From Rhodoluna sp. (GTDB lineage Bacteria; Actinomycetota; Actinomycetes; Actinomycetales; Microbacteriaceae): a stretch of 64,000 nucleotides of DNA. The stretch covers positions 186,001-250,000 of the forward strand of contig JAHEDR010000002.1 of the NCBI GenBank assembly GCA_024641095.1, written 5' to 3'. The position numbers and the translations under genes were made by a program. Shown here piece by piece: positions 32,935 through 42,446 of the stretch. The notes beneath the pieces were generated by a model that ran no database searches, was not told the origin of the DNA, and saw only the letters and a program-made list of their open reading frames with translations. The stretch's first letter is position 1; each line of letters opens with the position of its first letter.

Positions 32935-35535
32935 ATGGCAGCACTGCTCTACCGTCTTGGCAATTTTTCTGCGCGCAAAGCATGGTTTGTGCTCCTTGCC
33001 TGGGTGCTTGTTTTGGGAGCTGCCGGCACTGCCGCGCTGACCCTTGGTGGAACCCTCTCATCGAGCATGAGTATTGACGGCGTTCGGTCTCAGGTGGTTG
33101 TAGACCAACTAAAGAAAAACTTTGAAGTAGCAAGCCGCGGTTCTGGCCAAGTTATTTTTCAGAAGGCAGACGGCACTAAATTCACCAGTGCAGATAAGGC
33201 CGCAATTGGCGCAGCGCTCGCCGAAGTTGAATTGCTGCCGGGAATTGCCCAGACCCTTAACCCTTTTGAAATTTCCGACGAGATTCAGGCCAGCCGAGAC
33301 AAGGTTGCCGACGGCTGGGAGAAGCTTTCAACCGGTGAGAAAGAACTTGCCGACGGAAAACTTGAAATTGCTGCCAACAAAACCAAGCTTGCCGATGGCC
33401 TGGAAAAACTTGTTGCCGCAGAAGCAAAGCTAAAGAATCAGTCAGCAGAACTTGAAGCGGGCATTGCTCAGGCAAAAGCCGCTGGCGCACCCCAGGCTCA
33501 GATTGATGCAATGGTTGCCGGCCGCGCACAAATTGCCGGCGGTTTTGCAGAAATCAAAAAGCAGCGCGCAATTATTGTGGCGGGTCAAGAAAAATTGGCT
33601 GCAGCCGAGTTGAAGCTAGTTAGTGGCGCCGAGGATTTGGTTAGCGGAAAAACCGAACTTGGTTACGCAGATCAACTGATGTCTGCAAGCAAAAACTTCA
33701 GCACTGTTTCGGCTGATGAAACCGTTGCGTTGGCAACCATTCAGTTTGATGTTCCTGGAATGGACGTTGAAGAAACTACCCGCGATGCCGCAGTTGAAAA
33801 ACTTAAGGAATCAAACCTGCCTGGCATCAACATTGAATTTTCAAATGACCTAACCAGATCTGTTTCAGAAATTCTTGGCGTGGGTGAAATCGTTGGTCTT
33901 GGCATTGCCGCCCTTGTGCTGTTCGTAATGCTTGGCACTTTGATTGGTGCTGGTCTACCTGTGATTCTTGCCGTGGTTGGTGTTGGTATTTCTGCAGCAA
34001 CAACTCTTGCACTTTCATCGGTGATCAGCATGGACTCAACCACTCCGGTGCTTGGCGTGATGCTTGGTCTTGCCGTGGGTATTGACTACGCGCTATTTAT
34101 TTTGAACCGCCACCGTCGCCAACTAAAGGCAGGCGTTGAGCTACGAGAATCAATTGGTTTGGCTACCGGTACCTCGGGTAATGCCGTGCTGTTTGCCGGC
34201 ATCACAGTGATCATTGCGCTTGCTGCGTTGAACCTAACCGGTATTGGCTTCATTGGCCTAATGGGTTCAATGGGCTCCCTTGCCATTGCGGTATCGGTTG
34301 CTATTGCAATCACCGCTACACCGGCTGCGCTTTCACTGGTTGGTAACCGCATTCTTTCTAAGAAGGAGCGCGCTGCTCTTGCCGAGAAGAAGCCTGCTAC
34401 CAAGAAGAAGGCTGCGGCTGTTGCCGACAAGGTTGTGCTGGCTAATCGCCACCCATGGCTAACCGTTCTGGCAACCATAATTTTGTTATTGATTGCGGCA
34501 ATGCCGTTTAGCAGCATGCGTCTTGGTTTGCCTGACGGCTCTGCGGAATCGGTTGATTCATCTCCTTACCGCGCGTACGTGATTACCACCGATGCCTTTG
34601 GGCCAGGCTTCAACAGCCAGATTCCAACCGTGCTAACCATGCCGGCTCCGGTTGCCGAAAATGACCTAACTAAGTTGCAGGCAGAAGTTGCAACAAAGCT
34701 CTTTGCGCTAGACAACGTTTCTGCGGTTGTGCCGGCTGCGGTTTCTGATGACAACAAGATTTTGTTGTTCCAGGTGGTTTCAAGCGTTGAGCCTTCGAGT
34801 GTTGAAACCGAGAAGCTCGTGCATGACTTGCGCGCACTGGATGCAACCTTCAAGTCTGATTACAACGCAGAGCTTGGTGTGACTGGTCTTACCGCAACCA
34901 ACATTGACATTTCAAAGAAGATCGCCGATGTTCTGCCGCTTTACCTTGGCACAGTGATTCTGCTTTCAATGTTGCTGTTGGTATTGGTGTTCCGCTCAAT
35001 TCTTATTCCGTTGATTGCTGCCGGTGGTTTCTTGCTTACCGTTTTTGCCACCCTTGGTTCTGTAGTTGCCGTTTACCAGTGGGGCTGGTTGGGCGAGCTC
35101 TTTGGAGTTCACAACCCAGGCCCAATTCTTAGCTTCTTGCCAATCTTCCTAATTGGAATTTTGTTTGGCTTGGCAATGGACTACCAGCTTTTCTTGGTTT
35201 CTGGAATGCGCGAGGCTCACACCCACGGTAAAGAGACCAATGCGGCAATCAACTACGGCATGAAGCTAAGCCGTGCGGTGGTTATTGCTGCCGCCTTGAT
35301 CATGGTTACCGTTTTTGGTGGCTTTGCTTTCTCACACCTATCTATGATTCGCCCGGTTGGATTTGGATTGGCCGTTGGCGTGATGATTGACGCGTTCCTG
35401 GTTCGCCTACTTTTGGTGCCAGCTGCAATGACAATTTTTGGCAAGGCAACCTGGTGGATTCCAAAGTGGCTGGACCGCATTTTGCCTGACGTTGATGTTG
35501 AGGGAGCAGCGCTAGAGCGCGAGCACCTGCACTAA
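32935..35535 (+). CDS. MMPL-family transporter, full length
   Basis: 866 residues, two RND halves. First helix about 10-35, then a long extracytoplasmic coiled-coil region (about 110-240, heptad-like ADGxxK/LAxxEAKL pattern), helices 310-480, second soluble domain 530-665, helices 670-840. Motifs GIDYALFILNRHRR and GLAMDYQLFLVSGMREAH carry the proton-relay Asp residues. Such proteins export lipids or hydrophobic molecules to the cell envelope. AAGGAA precedes the ATG. The coiled coil would extend the protein away from the membrane. Confidence 0.92.
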   Translation: MAALLYRLGNFSARKAWFVLLAWVLVLGAAGTAALTLGGTLSSSMSIDGVRSQVVVDQLKKNFEVASRGSGQVIFQKADGTKFTSADKAAIGAALAEVELLPGIAQTLNPFEISDEIQASRDKVADGWEKLSTGEKELADGKLEIAANKTKLADGLEKLVAAEAKLKNQSAELEAGIAQAKAAGAPQAQIDAMVAGRAQIAGGFAEIKKQRAIIVAGQEKLAAAELKLVSGAEDLVSGKTELGYADQLMSASKNFSTVSADETVALATIQFDVPGMDVEETTRDAAVEKLKESNLPGINIEFSNDLTRSVSEILGVGEIVGLGIAALVLFVMLGTLIGAGLPVILAVVGVGISAATTLALSSVISMDSTTPVLGVMLGLAVGIDYALFILNRHRRQLKAGVELRESIGLATGTSGNAVLFAGITVIIALAALNLTGIGFIGLMGSMGSLAIAVSVAIAITATPAALSLVGNRILSKKERAALAEKKPATKKKAAAVADKVVLANRHPWLTVLATIILLLIAAMPFSSMRLGLPDGSAESVDSSPYRAYVITTDAFGPGFNSQIPTVLTMPAPVAENDLTKLQAEVATKLFALDNVSAVVPAAVSDDNKILLFQVVSSVEPSSVETEKLVHDLRALDATFKSDYNAELGVTGLTATNIDISKKIADVLPLYLGTVILLSMLLLVLVFRSILIPLIAAGGFLLTVFATLGSVVAVYQWGWLGELFGVHNPGPILSFLPIFLIGILFGLAMDYQLFLVSGMREAHTHGKETNAAINYGMKLSRAVVIAAALIMVTVFGGFAFSHLSMIRPVGFGLAVGVMIDAFLVRLLLVPAAMTIFGKATWWIPKWLDRILPDVDVEGAALEREHLH

Positions 35536-35557
35536 ATGAGCCAGCCCCTTACGGGGT

Positions 35558-35569
35558 TAGGCTTGGTTC
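35558..35569 (+). promoter_or_regulatory. -10 box of Gfo/Idh/MocA gene (leaderless)
   Basis: TAGGCT at 35558-35563 then six bases to the ATG at 35570. It overlaps the 3' arm of a small CCCC TTAC GGGG hairpin (35539-35563) that lacks a T run. Confidence 0.6.
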
Positions 35570-36547
35570 ATGACTAAATTGAACTGGGCCATGGTTGGCA
35601 CCGGCCTTATGGCTGAGCTGATTCTTAACGACTTTGGCCTTGCCGACGGCACAAACCTCTATGCGCTTGTTTCCCGCGACCCGGCCAAGGCCGAGGCTCG
35701 TCTAAAGGAGTTCAACATTGAGGCCAAGGGCCTTACCTTTGAGCAGGCCCTAGCCGACGAGGCAATTGATGTCATTTACGTAGCCACTCCTCACTCAGAG
35801 CACTTTGCTCAGGCCAAGGCGGCCCTAGAGGCTGGCAAGCACGTGCTGGTCGAGAAGGCATTCACAATGGATGCCGCTGAGGCAATTGCGCTTGATGAAC
35901 TTGCTAAGAGTAAGAACCTGTTCTTGATGGAAGCAATGTGGACCAAGTTCCTACCGCTACACAATGCACTAAAGGCAATGATTGAAAACGGTGAGATTGG
36001 AACCCTAGTTTCAATTGAGGCCAACTTTGGCATGAACGTACCTTTTGATAATTCACACCGATTGTTCAACCACGAGCTAGGTGGCGGTACAACCTTGGAT
36101 CAGGGTGTTTACACCACAACATTCAACCGATGGATGTCTGGATCACCAATTGCCAAGCAGGTTACTTTTGGAAACCGTTTTGCCAATGGCGCAGATTCAC
36201 ATGCAGACACAACTTTCGTTTTTGAAAATGGTGTGATTGGTCACGGAATTTCATCGCTGAATTCTCGTTATGGGTTTGGCGGCCGCGTGATTGGTTCAGA
36301 CAAGACCGTTGAACTCAAGGGTCAGTTCTGGAACTCACGCGAGCTTGAGATTTTGACTTACGTGTATCAGGGTGAACCAACTCGTGAGTTGGTTTCATTT
36401 GAAACTAAAGGTGCCGGTTACGCGCACATGATTCAGGCAGTAAGCGCGGCAATTTTTGCTGGCAAGACCGAATGTGCCGAGCACCCGGTTTCTTGGACCA
36501 TCGAGAACATGAAGGTTCTTGATGAAATTCGCGCAAACATTAAGTAA
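35570..36547 (+). CDS. Gfo/Idh/MocA-family NAD(P)-dependent oxidoreductase
   Basis: 325 residues. N-terminal Rossmann fold (MVGTGLMAELIL), the segment VATPHSEHFAQAKAALEAGKHVLVEKAF with the family EK(P/A) dipeptide, and EAMWTKFLP beginning the C-terminal domain. Members oxidise or reduce sugars, sugar acids or inositols. The EAMW pattern is close to dihydrodiol dehydrogenase/xylose dehydrogenase-type members. Substrate uncertain. Leaderless-type start. Confidence 0.87.
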   Translation: MTKLNWAMVGTGLMAELILNDFGLADGTNLYALVSRDPAKAEARLKEFNIEAKGLTFEQALADEAIDVIYVATPHSEHFAQAKAALEAGKHVLVEKAFTMDAAEAIALDELAKSKNLFLMEAMWTKFLPLHNALKAMIENGEIGTLVSIEANFGMNVPFDNSHRLFNHELGGGTTLDQGVYTTTFNRWMSGSPIAKQVTFGNRFANGADSHADTTFVFENGVIGHGISSLNSRYGFGGRVIGSDKTVELKGQFWNSRELEILTYVYQGEPTRELVSFETKGAGYAHMIQAVSAAIFAGKTECAEHPVSWTIENMKVLDEIRANIK

Positions 36548-36564
36548 TTGATTTCGGGGGAATC

Positions 36565-37050
36565 ATGGCCAAAAATATTTTTACTTCACCACGCAGTCTT
36601 TATAAATCTTTCGCGCTGAGTGAGGGTGTTACCTGGACGCTGCTGCTTGGTGGTTTGGCTTATCGCGCTTTGTTTGGGGCGCCACAAATTGTGTTGACCA
36701 TTATCGGTGGAATTCACGGTGCAGTATTTCTTGGCTACGGAGTATCGGCCGCGCTGGTTGGCGTAAATAACCGTTGGGGTTTTGGCCGAACAGTGTTGGC
36801 AATTTCGCTGGCGATCATTCCGTTTGCAACAGCGCCGTTTGAAATGTCTGCAGAGCGCAAGGGCCGCCTAGTTGGGCAGTGGCGCAGAACTAAATCGGAA
36901 GATAGCCGCGACAACAACTGGTTTGATTCGCTCTACCGCTGGTTCATCAACCGCCCGCTGTTGTTGGCGCTTGTGCTGCTAACCGTAATCGTTGCCATCT
37001 TCTCGGCCTTGCTATTTATTGGCCCTCCGGGCGGTTGGCCGCAGGACTAA
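36565..37050 (+). CDS. DUF3817-like integral membrane protein
   Basis: 161 residues. The opening SLYKSFALSEGVTWTLLLGGLAYR fits the DUF3817 pattern (a short helix then EGV/EGxS followed by a transmembrane segment). Four hydrophobic segments: about 17-35, 43-65, 70-92 and 132-155. A charged cytoplasmic loop lies between the third and fourth. Function unknown. GGGGGA before the ATG. The next gene starts on the base after its stop. Confidence 0.72.
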   Translation: MAKNIFTSPRSLYKSFALSEGVTWTLLLGGLAYRALFGAPQIVLTIIGGIHGAVFLGYGVSAALVGVNNRWGFGRTVLAISLAIIPFATAPFEMSAERKGRLVGQWRRTKSEDSRDNNWFDSLYRWFINRPLLLALVLLTVIVAIFSALLFIGPPGGWPQD

Positions 37051-40000
37051 ATGCAAATCACCTATCCGGCCGATCTGCCGGTTAGCCAACGCCGGCAAGA
37101 GATTCTGGATGCCATCCGCGATAACCAGGTTGTGGTTATTGCCGGTGCTACGGGCTCTGGTAAGACCACGCAGATTCCCAAGATGTGCCTTGAGCTTGGC
37201 CGCACCAGCATTGCCCACACCCAACCTCGCCGCATTGCAGCGCGTGCGGTTGCCGAGCGCATTGCCGAGGAGCTAAAAGTTGAGCTTGGTGGCTTAGTTG
37301 GTTTTCAGGTGCGCTTCACCGATACCTCCAGTGCCGACACCAAGGTTAAAGTAATGACCGATGGAATCTTGCTAAATGCAATGCAGCGTCACCGCAACCT
37401 TGAGCCCTACGACACAATCATCATTGATGAGGCTCACGAGCGCAGTTTGAACATTGACTTCTTGCTTGGTTACTTAAAGCAGTTGCTACCAAAGCGCCCT
37501 GACCTAAAAGTGATTGTCACCTCGGCAACGATTGACCCAGAATCCTTTAGCAAGCACTTTAACGATGCACCAATCATTGAAGTTTCTGGCCGTACGTTTC
37601 CGATTGAAGTTCGCTACCGCCCAACCGCTCGTGAAGCCGGCGACGACACTGACCCAGATGAAGAGACCACCGCTAGCGATTACCTAGATGGAATCGTTAA
37701 TGCACTTAATGAACTAAAGAGCGAGCCCGATGGCGACACGCTCGTTTTCTTATCTGGTGAATCAGAAATTCGTGATGCGCAAGAAGCAATTGAGGGCCGA
37801 GTGACAAGTGGCGCACTTGGCAAAGGGGTTGAGGTGCTTCCGCTTTACGGTCGCCTAAGTGCGGCCGAGCAGCACAGAGTTTTTGAAACCAGCAAACTAG
37901 TTGGACTAAAGCGCAGAGTAATTTTGGCAACCAACGTTGCCGAGACCTCGCTAACGATTCCAAACATCAAGTACGTGATTGATGCCGGTACCGCGCGCAT
38001 CTCCCGCTACAGCCCAAGAGCAAAAGTTCAGCGGCTACCGATTGAGGCAATCTCTAAGGCCAGTGCAAACCAACGTGCTGGTCGTGCGGGTAGAACCAGC
38101 CCGGGTGTAGTGATTCGTTTGTATTCGGAAGACGATTTTGAGTCGCGACCGGACTTTACTGACCCAGAAATTTTGCGCACCAACTTGGCATCGGTAATTT
38201 TGCAGGCTGCCCAACTTGGGCTGGGCGACATATCGGCGTTCCCGTTCTTACAGGCGCCCGACGCTCGTGGTGTGAAGGATGGCCTTGGGTTGCTTGGTGA
38301 GCTGGGTGCCGTGAAGGACCCTAAGGGCAAGACCGTTGAGCTCACCAAGGTTGGCCGCAGTTTGGCCCGCCTGCCAATTGAGCCGCGCTTTGGGCGCATG
38401 CTGCTGGAGTCCAAAGAGGCTGGCCTAGTGCGAGAGGTAATGATCATCGTTGCCGGCCTTACCATTCAAGACCCGCGTGAGCGCCCCTTGGCCAAGCGCC
38501 CACAGGCAGATCAATCTCATGCCCGCTTTGCCGACCCAACCAGTGACTTTTTGAGCCTGCTGAATCTCTGGAACTACATAGAGGAGCAGCAAAAGAAACT
38601 TTCTTCGTCTGCGTTTAGAAGGCTTTGCAAGAGCGAGTACCTAAACTACCTGCGCGTGCGCGAGTGGCAAGACCTAATTAAGCAGCTCAAGTCAATTGCC
38701 AAGCCGCTTGATATCGTGGCCGGAAATCCAAAGATTGACCCGGACGGTATTCACAAGTGTTTGCTTGCCGGTTTGCTTAGCCAGATTGGTTTGAAACAAC
38801 TCAGTGATAAAAAAGCTGCTGACCTCATAAAAAAGAGCACCGATAAACCTGCAAAGGGCTCAAACGAATACCTAGGTTCAAACGGCAAGAAGTTTGTGAT
38901 CTTCCCGGGTTCAACCTTGGCTAAGAAACCACCGGTGGCAATCATGAGTGCCGAGTTGGTAGAAACCAGCAGGCTCTTTGCGCGCATGAACGCGGCGATT
39001 AATCCGGAGTGGGCCGAGTCTCTGGCCGGCGATATGGTGAAGCGCAGTTTTAGCGAACCGCACTGGGAAAAATCGCAGGGAGCCGTTGTTGCGTATGAGC
39101 GAGTAATGCTTTTTGGTGTGCCAATTGTGGTTTCTCGCAGAATGCAATACGCACGCATTGATGCCTCAATGTGCCGCGACTTATTTATACGGCACGCACT
39201 GGTGCATGGCGAGTGGGATTCCAAGCAACAGTTTGATCGCGCAAACCAGCAGCTGCTAAAACAACTTGAGGCCCTTGCCGACCGCGCACGTAAACCGCAG
39301 TTTGCCCCAGACGACGAAGACGTGTTCCGTTTCTACAACGCACGCATTCCAGAAGATGTTTTGTCTACCCGCACCTTTGAGGGTTGGTGGCGCAAGGCTA
39401 AGAACGAAACCCCTGACCTGCTCACCATGACCCGCGACGATCTTTTGCCGCCAGAGATTAAGCCACCTAGCGAGCAAGACAATCCAAAATTCTGGCAGCT
39501 TGGCGACCAGCAACTTAAGCTTCGCTACCGCTACGAAACAGGTGCTCCAGATGATGGCGTGACCGTTGATATTCCGGTGAGTTTGTTTGCAGAGGTGCAA
39601 GCCGATGAATTTGATTGGCTAGTGCCGGGCATGCGGGTAGAACTGATTGCCGAGTTGATTCGCGGGTTACCTAAGAACATTCGCCGAAATGTGGTGCCGG
39701 CTGCAGACTGGGCCAATAAGGCCTTGGCAACCCTGCCTGAACACCCAACCGAGAACCTGATTGCCACTTTGGCCAAGACCCTCAGGGCGCTCAGCGGAAC
39801 ACACATGACCGCTGAGGACTTTAATTTTGCGGCCCTGCCGACCGCTTTGCGCATGACCTACAGGGTGGTTGACGAAAAGGGTAAGACCCTTGGCCTTGGC
39901 CTAGATCTGCCGGCGCTGCAGCATAAACTGGGGCCGGTTGCAGTTGGCGAGGCGCCTAAAAGGGCAGTGGTCAATGTGGCCAAAATTAAGAACGAACTGG

Positions 40001-40653
40001 CCAAGCAGATTCGCGAGCAAATTGCATCGCCGGCCGATTACGTTGCCGAGCATCTAAGCAAAGACGAAAAACTATCAATCGTTGCCATTGGTTATCAGAA
40101 CACTTCGGCATTTGTTGACGATGTAATTTTGGCACTGATAAATCGGCAACTAGATTCGCTGGGCGATGAAGTCACCGCGGCTACCAACACCGATGACCTG
40201 CGTGCAGCAGTCACCGAGCAAAGCATTGAAAAATGTTTTGACCTAGCCAAGTTGGTTGTGCAGATTGTACAGACCTCGCGCGAGGCAAGCAGGACGATTT
40301 CTGAAATTCAAGATATGTCACTTTTGTTTGTGCTGGCTAACGAGAAGAAGCACATTGCCGAACTAATGACCAGCAAGATTATTAGCAGCACCGGGCTAGA
40401 CAGAATTACAAGAATCCCGGTTTACTTGCAGGCCAGCAGAATGCGCATTGAAAAACTTCTGGAGAATCCTGAACGCGACCGCATTGCCGAACTTGAACTT
40501 AACGAAGCGCTTGCAATTGTGGAGAATGCTCCAGCAGAAAAACGTGGCAGCGTTAAATGGTTAATTGAGGAATTGCGTGTGAGCCTATTTGCACAGGTGC
40601 TTGGCGCTGCCGAGACGGTATCGGTGCAAAGGATTAAAAAAGCGCTTACTTAA
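37051..40653 (+). CDS. hrpA: ATP-dependent RNA helicase HrpA
   Basis: 1200 residues, DEAH/RHA family. Walker A GATGSGKTTQ near residue 33, DEAH near 128, motif III SAT, motif VI QRAGRAGR; then helicase-associated and OB-fold domains and the long DUF3418 C-terminal region typical of HrpA (about residues 600-1195). HrpA unwinds structured RNA and has been linked to mRNA processing and to rescue of stalled ribosomes in other bacteria. The ATG immediately follows the DUF3817 stop codon. Confidence 0.93.
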   Translation: MQITYPADLPVSQRRQEILDAIRDNQVVVIAGATGSGKTTQIPKMCLELGRTSIAHTQPRRIAARAVAERIAEELKVELGGLVGFQVRFTDTSSADTKVKVMTDGILLNAMQRHRNLEPYDTIIIDEAHERSLNIDFLLGYLKQLLPKRPDLKVIVTSATIDPESFSKHFNDAPIIEVSGRTFPIEVRYRPTAREAGDDTDPDEETTASDYLDGIVNALNELKSEPDGDTLVFLSGESEIRDAQEAIEGRVTSGALGKGVEVLPLYGRLSAAEQHRVFETSKLVGLKRRVILATNVAETSLTIPNIKYVIDAGTARISRYSPRAKVQRLPIEAISKASANQRAGRAGRTSPGVVIRLYSEDDFESRPDFTDPEILRTNLASVILQAAQLGLGDISAFPFLQAPDARGVKDGLGLLGELGAVKDPKGKTVELTKVGRSLARLPIEPRFGRMLLESKEAGLVREVMIIVAGLTIQDPRERPLAKRPQADQSHARFADPTSDFLSLLNLWNYIEEQQKKLSSSAFRRLCKSEYLNYLRVREWQDLIKQLKSIAKPLDIVAGNPKIDPDGIHKCLLAGLLSQIGLKQLSDKKAADLIKKSTDKPAKGSNEYLGSNGKKFVIFPGSTLAKKPPVAIMSAELVETSRLFARMNAAINPEWAESLAGDMVKRSFSEPHWEKSQGAVVAYERVMLFGVPIVVSRRMQYARIDASMCRDLFIRHALVHGEWDSKQQFDRANQQLLKQLEALADRARKPQFAPDDEDVFRFYNARIPEDVLSTRTFEGWWRKAKNETPDLLTMTRDDLLPPEIKPPSEQDNPKFWQLGDQQLKLRYRYETGAPDDGVTVDIPVSLFAEVQADEFDWLVPGMRVELIAELIRGLPKNIRRNVVPAADWANKALATLPEHPTENLIATLAKTLRALSGTHMTAEDFNFAALPTALRMTYRVVDEKGKTLGLGLDLPALQHKLGPVAVGEAPKRAVVNVAKIKNELAKQIREQIASPADYVAEHLSKDEKLSIVAIGYQNTSAFVDDVILALINRQLDSLGDEVTAATNTDDLRAAVTEQSIEKCFDLAKLVVQIVQTSREASRTISEIQDMSLLFVLANEKKHIAELMTSKIISSTGLDRITRIPVYLQASRMRIEKLLENPERDRIAELELNEALAIVENAPAEKRGSVKWLIEELRVSLFAQVLGAAETVSVQRIKKALT

Positions 40654-41062
40654 CTGCTTTTTTAATCAAGGCGATGACTTTCTTCTCGACGTCTGCATTC
40701 CAAGCAATCAGGGCAAATGAGGTTGGCCACATTGCGTCTTTGTCTAGATTTGCGGCGTCTTGGAAGCCAAGGGTTGAATAACGGGCCTTGAATTTACCGG
40801 AATCCTGGAAGAACAAAATTGTCTTGCCCTCGTCGTTGCAGTAAGCCTGCATTCCGTACCAGGTCTTTGCCTGCAGCTCAGGTGCGTGCTTTTTAACTAG
40901 GTCGTGAACCTTCTTGCCCAAAGCTTTATCGGCCGGGGCCATCTTGTTGATCTTCTCAACTACCTCGGCTTCAAGTTGTGCCGGGCTCATCTTTTTGCGG
41001 GCCTTGGCGCGCTCGGCCATGGTCTCTTTCATTGCCTGCTTTTCAGCATCGCTCATTGCCAT
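40646..41062 (-). CDS. DUF1801-family protein (YdhG-like)
   Basis: 138 residues from the ATG preceded by AGAGGA; upstream codons are not needed. The C-terminal two thirds match the DUF1801 fold (KTWYGMQAYCNDEGKTILFFQ and LGFQDAANLDKDAMWPTSFAL). The N-terminal 45 residues are a charged helix (AERAKARKKMSPAQ). Some relatives are described as iron-chaperone-like; no function is established. The 3' end overlaps hrpA by eight bases. A second DUF1801 gene lies at 42046. Confidence 0.8.
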   Translation of the reverse strand: MAMSDAEKQAMKETMAERAKARKKMSPAQLEAEVVEKINKMAPADKALGKKVHDLVKKHAPELQAKTWYGMQAYCNDEGKTILFFQDSGKFKARYSTLGFQDAANLDKDAMWPTSFALIAWNADVEKKVIALIKKAVK

Positions 41063-41095
41063 TTTGCATCCTCTCTTCGGCCCCCGATAATAGCG

Positions 41096-41107
41096 TAATC
41101 TCAAAAC
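41096..41107 (+). promoter_or_regulatory. -10 box of the HNH-like gene (leaderless)
   Basis: TAATCT at 41096-41101, six bases before the ATG at 41108. Confidence 0.55.
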
Positions 41108-41551
41108 ATGAGTGATTTAAATGAAGTTGGCGACCGCGACAACTGGATTTGCTGGTTGTGCGATACCCCGGTTGACCCGGATGCATCAGTCAACTCAGAT
41201 CTAGGACCAAGCACCGATAGCTTCGCTGCCGCAAAGGCCAAGAAGGGCACCGAGACCATTGAGCGCCTGGCCCACCGCCAGTGCAACACCATGCGCGGCA
41301 AGATTGCCCCAGTTGTGCCTTGGTCTAAAGACATCTTTGTGGTTGACCCATCACCAATTTTTGAATCTGTTGAAAGACTCAAGGCCAAGGGTGGCCGCGA
41401 GATTGTTGCCCGCTGTCCAGATGAGCGCGATGCCCAACAGGCATCGGATTGGTTGCTTGACCGTTTGACTCGTTTGGCCCCTGGTGTGAAATTCAGCACA
41501 GAGCTAAAGCCTGGCGGTGGGCAAGTAATGCTCGCGCTTAAAATTAACTAA
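41108..41551 (+). CDS. Small protein with HNH-like zinc-binding pattern
   Basis: 147 residues. The N-terminal half has DNWICWLCDTPVDPD (CxxC) followed about 55 residues later by ERLAHRQCNTMRG. CxxC plus a Leu-Ala-His-x-x-Cys-Asn-x-x-Arg-Gly stretch is the frame of HNH endonuclease zinc sites, although the first catalytic His of the usual DHxxP motif is not obvious. The C-terminal 70 residues look like a separate small domain. It may be a degenerate HNH protein or a zinc-ribbon protein. Function not assigned. Confidence 0.6.
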   Translation: MSDLNEVGDRDNWICWLCDTPVDPDASVNSDLGPSTDSFAAAKAKKGTETIERLAHRQCNTMRGKIAPVVPWSKDIFVVDPSPIFESVERLKAKGGREIVARCPDERDAQQASDWLLDRLTRLAPGVKFSTELKPGGGQVMLALKIN

Positions 41552-41565
41552 CACAAGGACCCTTC

Positions 41566-42036
41566 ATGGCAAAGATAAATAAGGACAAAGTCACGGCTGT
41601 AAGTGACAAGGACTTCGTGGTGTTTCTTATTGGAATGCGCGTGAACAATTTATTTGCCATTCACCGCTGGCTACCGGTTTTCTTGGCCATGGGCAGAATG
41701 CTGCCTGAGCTCTACAAAAACCCGGAACTTGGCTTCAAATCGTATGAAATGGCTTTTGGTCGCACGATGATTTTGGTGCAGTACTGGGAAAGCACCGATA
41801 AATTGATCGCCTACGCAAAGGCCAAAGATGCCGAGCATCTTCCTGCCTGGAAAGCATTCAACAAAATGGTTATGAAGACAAGCGCAGTGGGCATTTGGCA
41901 TGAGACATACGTGATTGACAAAAATAAAACGGAGAATATCTACAACAACATGCCTCCGTTTGGGTTCGGCAAAGTTGGCAACATCCAGCCTGCGCAGGGT
42001 AAACGGAACTCAGCATCTCAACGCCTAGGTGAGTAA
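41566..42036 (+). CDS. DUF4188-like protein
   Basis: 156 residues resembling the DUF4188 group (FVVFLIGMRVNNLFAIHRWLPVFLAMGRMLPEL, then LVQYWESTDKLIAYAKAKDAEHLPAW, and HETYVID). The family has a dimeric alpha-beta barrel-like fold and is sometimes annotated as monooxygenase-like; activity unknown. AAGGA precedes the ATG, 14 bases after the HNH-like gene, so probably co-transcribed with it. Confidence 0.75.
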   Translation: MAKINKDKVTAVSDKDFVVFLIGMRVNNLFAIHRWLPVFLAMGRMLPELYKNPELGFKSYEMAFGRTMILVQYWESTDKLIAYAKAKDAEHLPAWKAFNKMVMKTSAVGIWHETYVIDKNKTENIYNNMPPFGFGKVGNIQPAQGKRNSASQRLGE

Positions 42037-42045
42037 AGTTTGGTT
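42034..42045 (+). promoter_or_regulatory. -10 box of DUF1801 gene (leaderless)
   Basis: TAAAGT at 42034-42039, overlapping the stop codon of the previous gene, six bases before the ATG at 42046. Confidence 0.5.
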
Positions 42046-42444
42046 ATGAAAATCGGACAAGACATTCTTGATTACGAGAGCGAACTAGGCGAAGAGTTTG
42101 CCGAGATTGGTTCTGCGCTGAGCAAGCTCTTTGCCAAGGTACTGCCAGAGGCCGAGGGAAAAGTTTGGCACGGTCACCCGGTTTGGTTTCTTGATGGCAA
42201 CCCGATTGTTGGTTACAGCCTTAAGAAATCGGGCATCGAGGTTTTGTTCTGGAGCGGGCAGTCGTTCAAGTTGGCTGGGCTCACGCCGCTTGGCAAGTTC
42301 AAGGCGGCCAAGTTAGAAGTACCAACCCTTAAAGGCTTAGATAAAAAGCAACTATCCGAATGGCTTGCAGAGGCAATCAAGATTCAGTGGGATTACGCGA
42401 ACCTTCCAAAGAAGCGCGCGCTGGTAAAGCTAACTAAGTTTTAG
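42046..42444 (+). CDS. DUF1801-family protein
   Basis: 132 residues beginning MKIGQDILDYESEL. The KVWHGHPVWFLDGNPIVGYSLKKSGIEVLFWSG block is the DUF1801 core, with conserved Trp/His and Pro. Differs clearly from the DUF1801 protein at 40646 (no charged N-terminal helix). Function unknown. Start taken at the ATG because a -10-like box lies six bases upstream; a TTG two codons earlier is the alternative. Confidence 0.78.
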   Translation: MKIGQDILDYESELGEEFAEIGSALSKLFAKVLPEAEGKVWHGHPVWFLDGNPIVGYSLKKSGIEVLFWSGQSFKLAGLTPLGKFKAAKLEVPTLKGLDKKQLSEWLAEAIKIQWDYANLPKKRALVKLTKF

Positions 42445-42446
42445 AG

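Noticed and set aside
32816-33133. N-terminal extension of GH13 paralogue 3 by 106 residues
   Set aside because: It runs through the intergenic region and into the divergent MMPL gene; the family N-terminus begins at MAEYTF.
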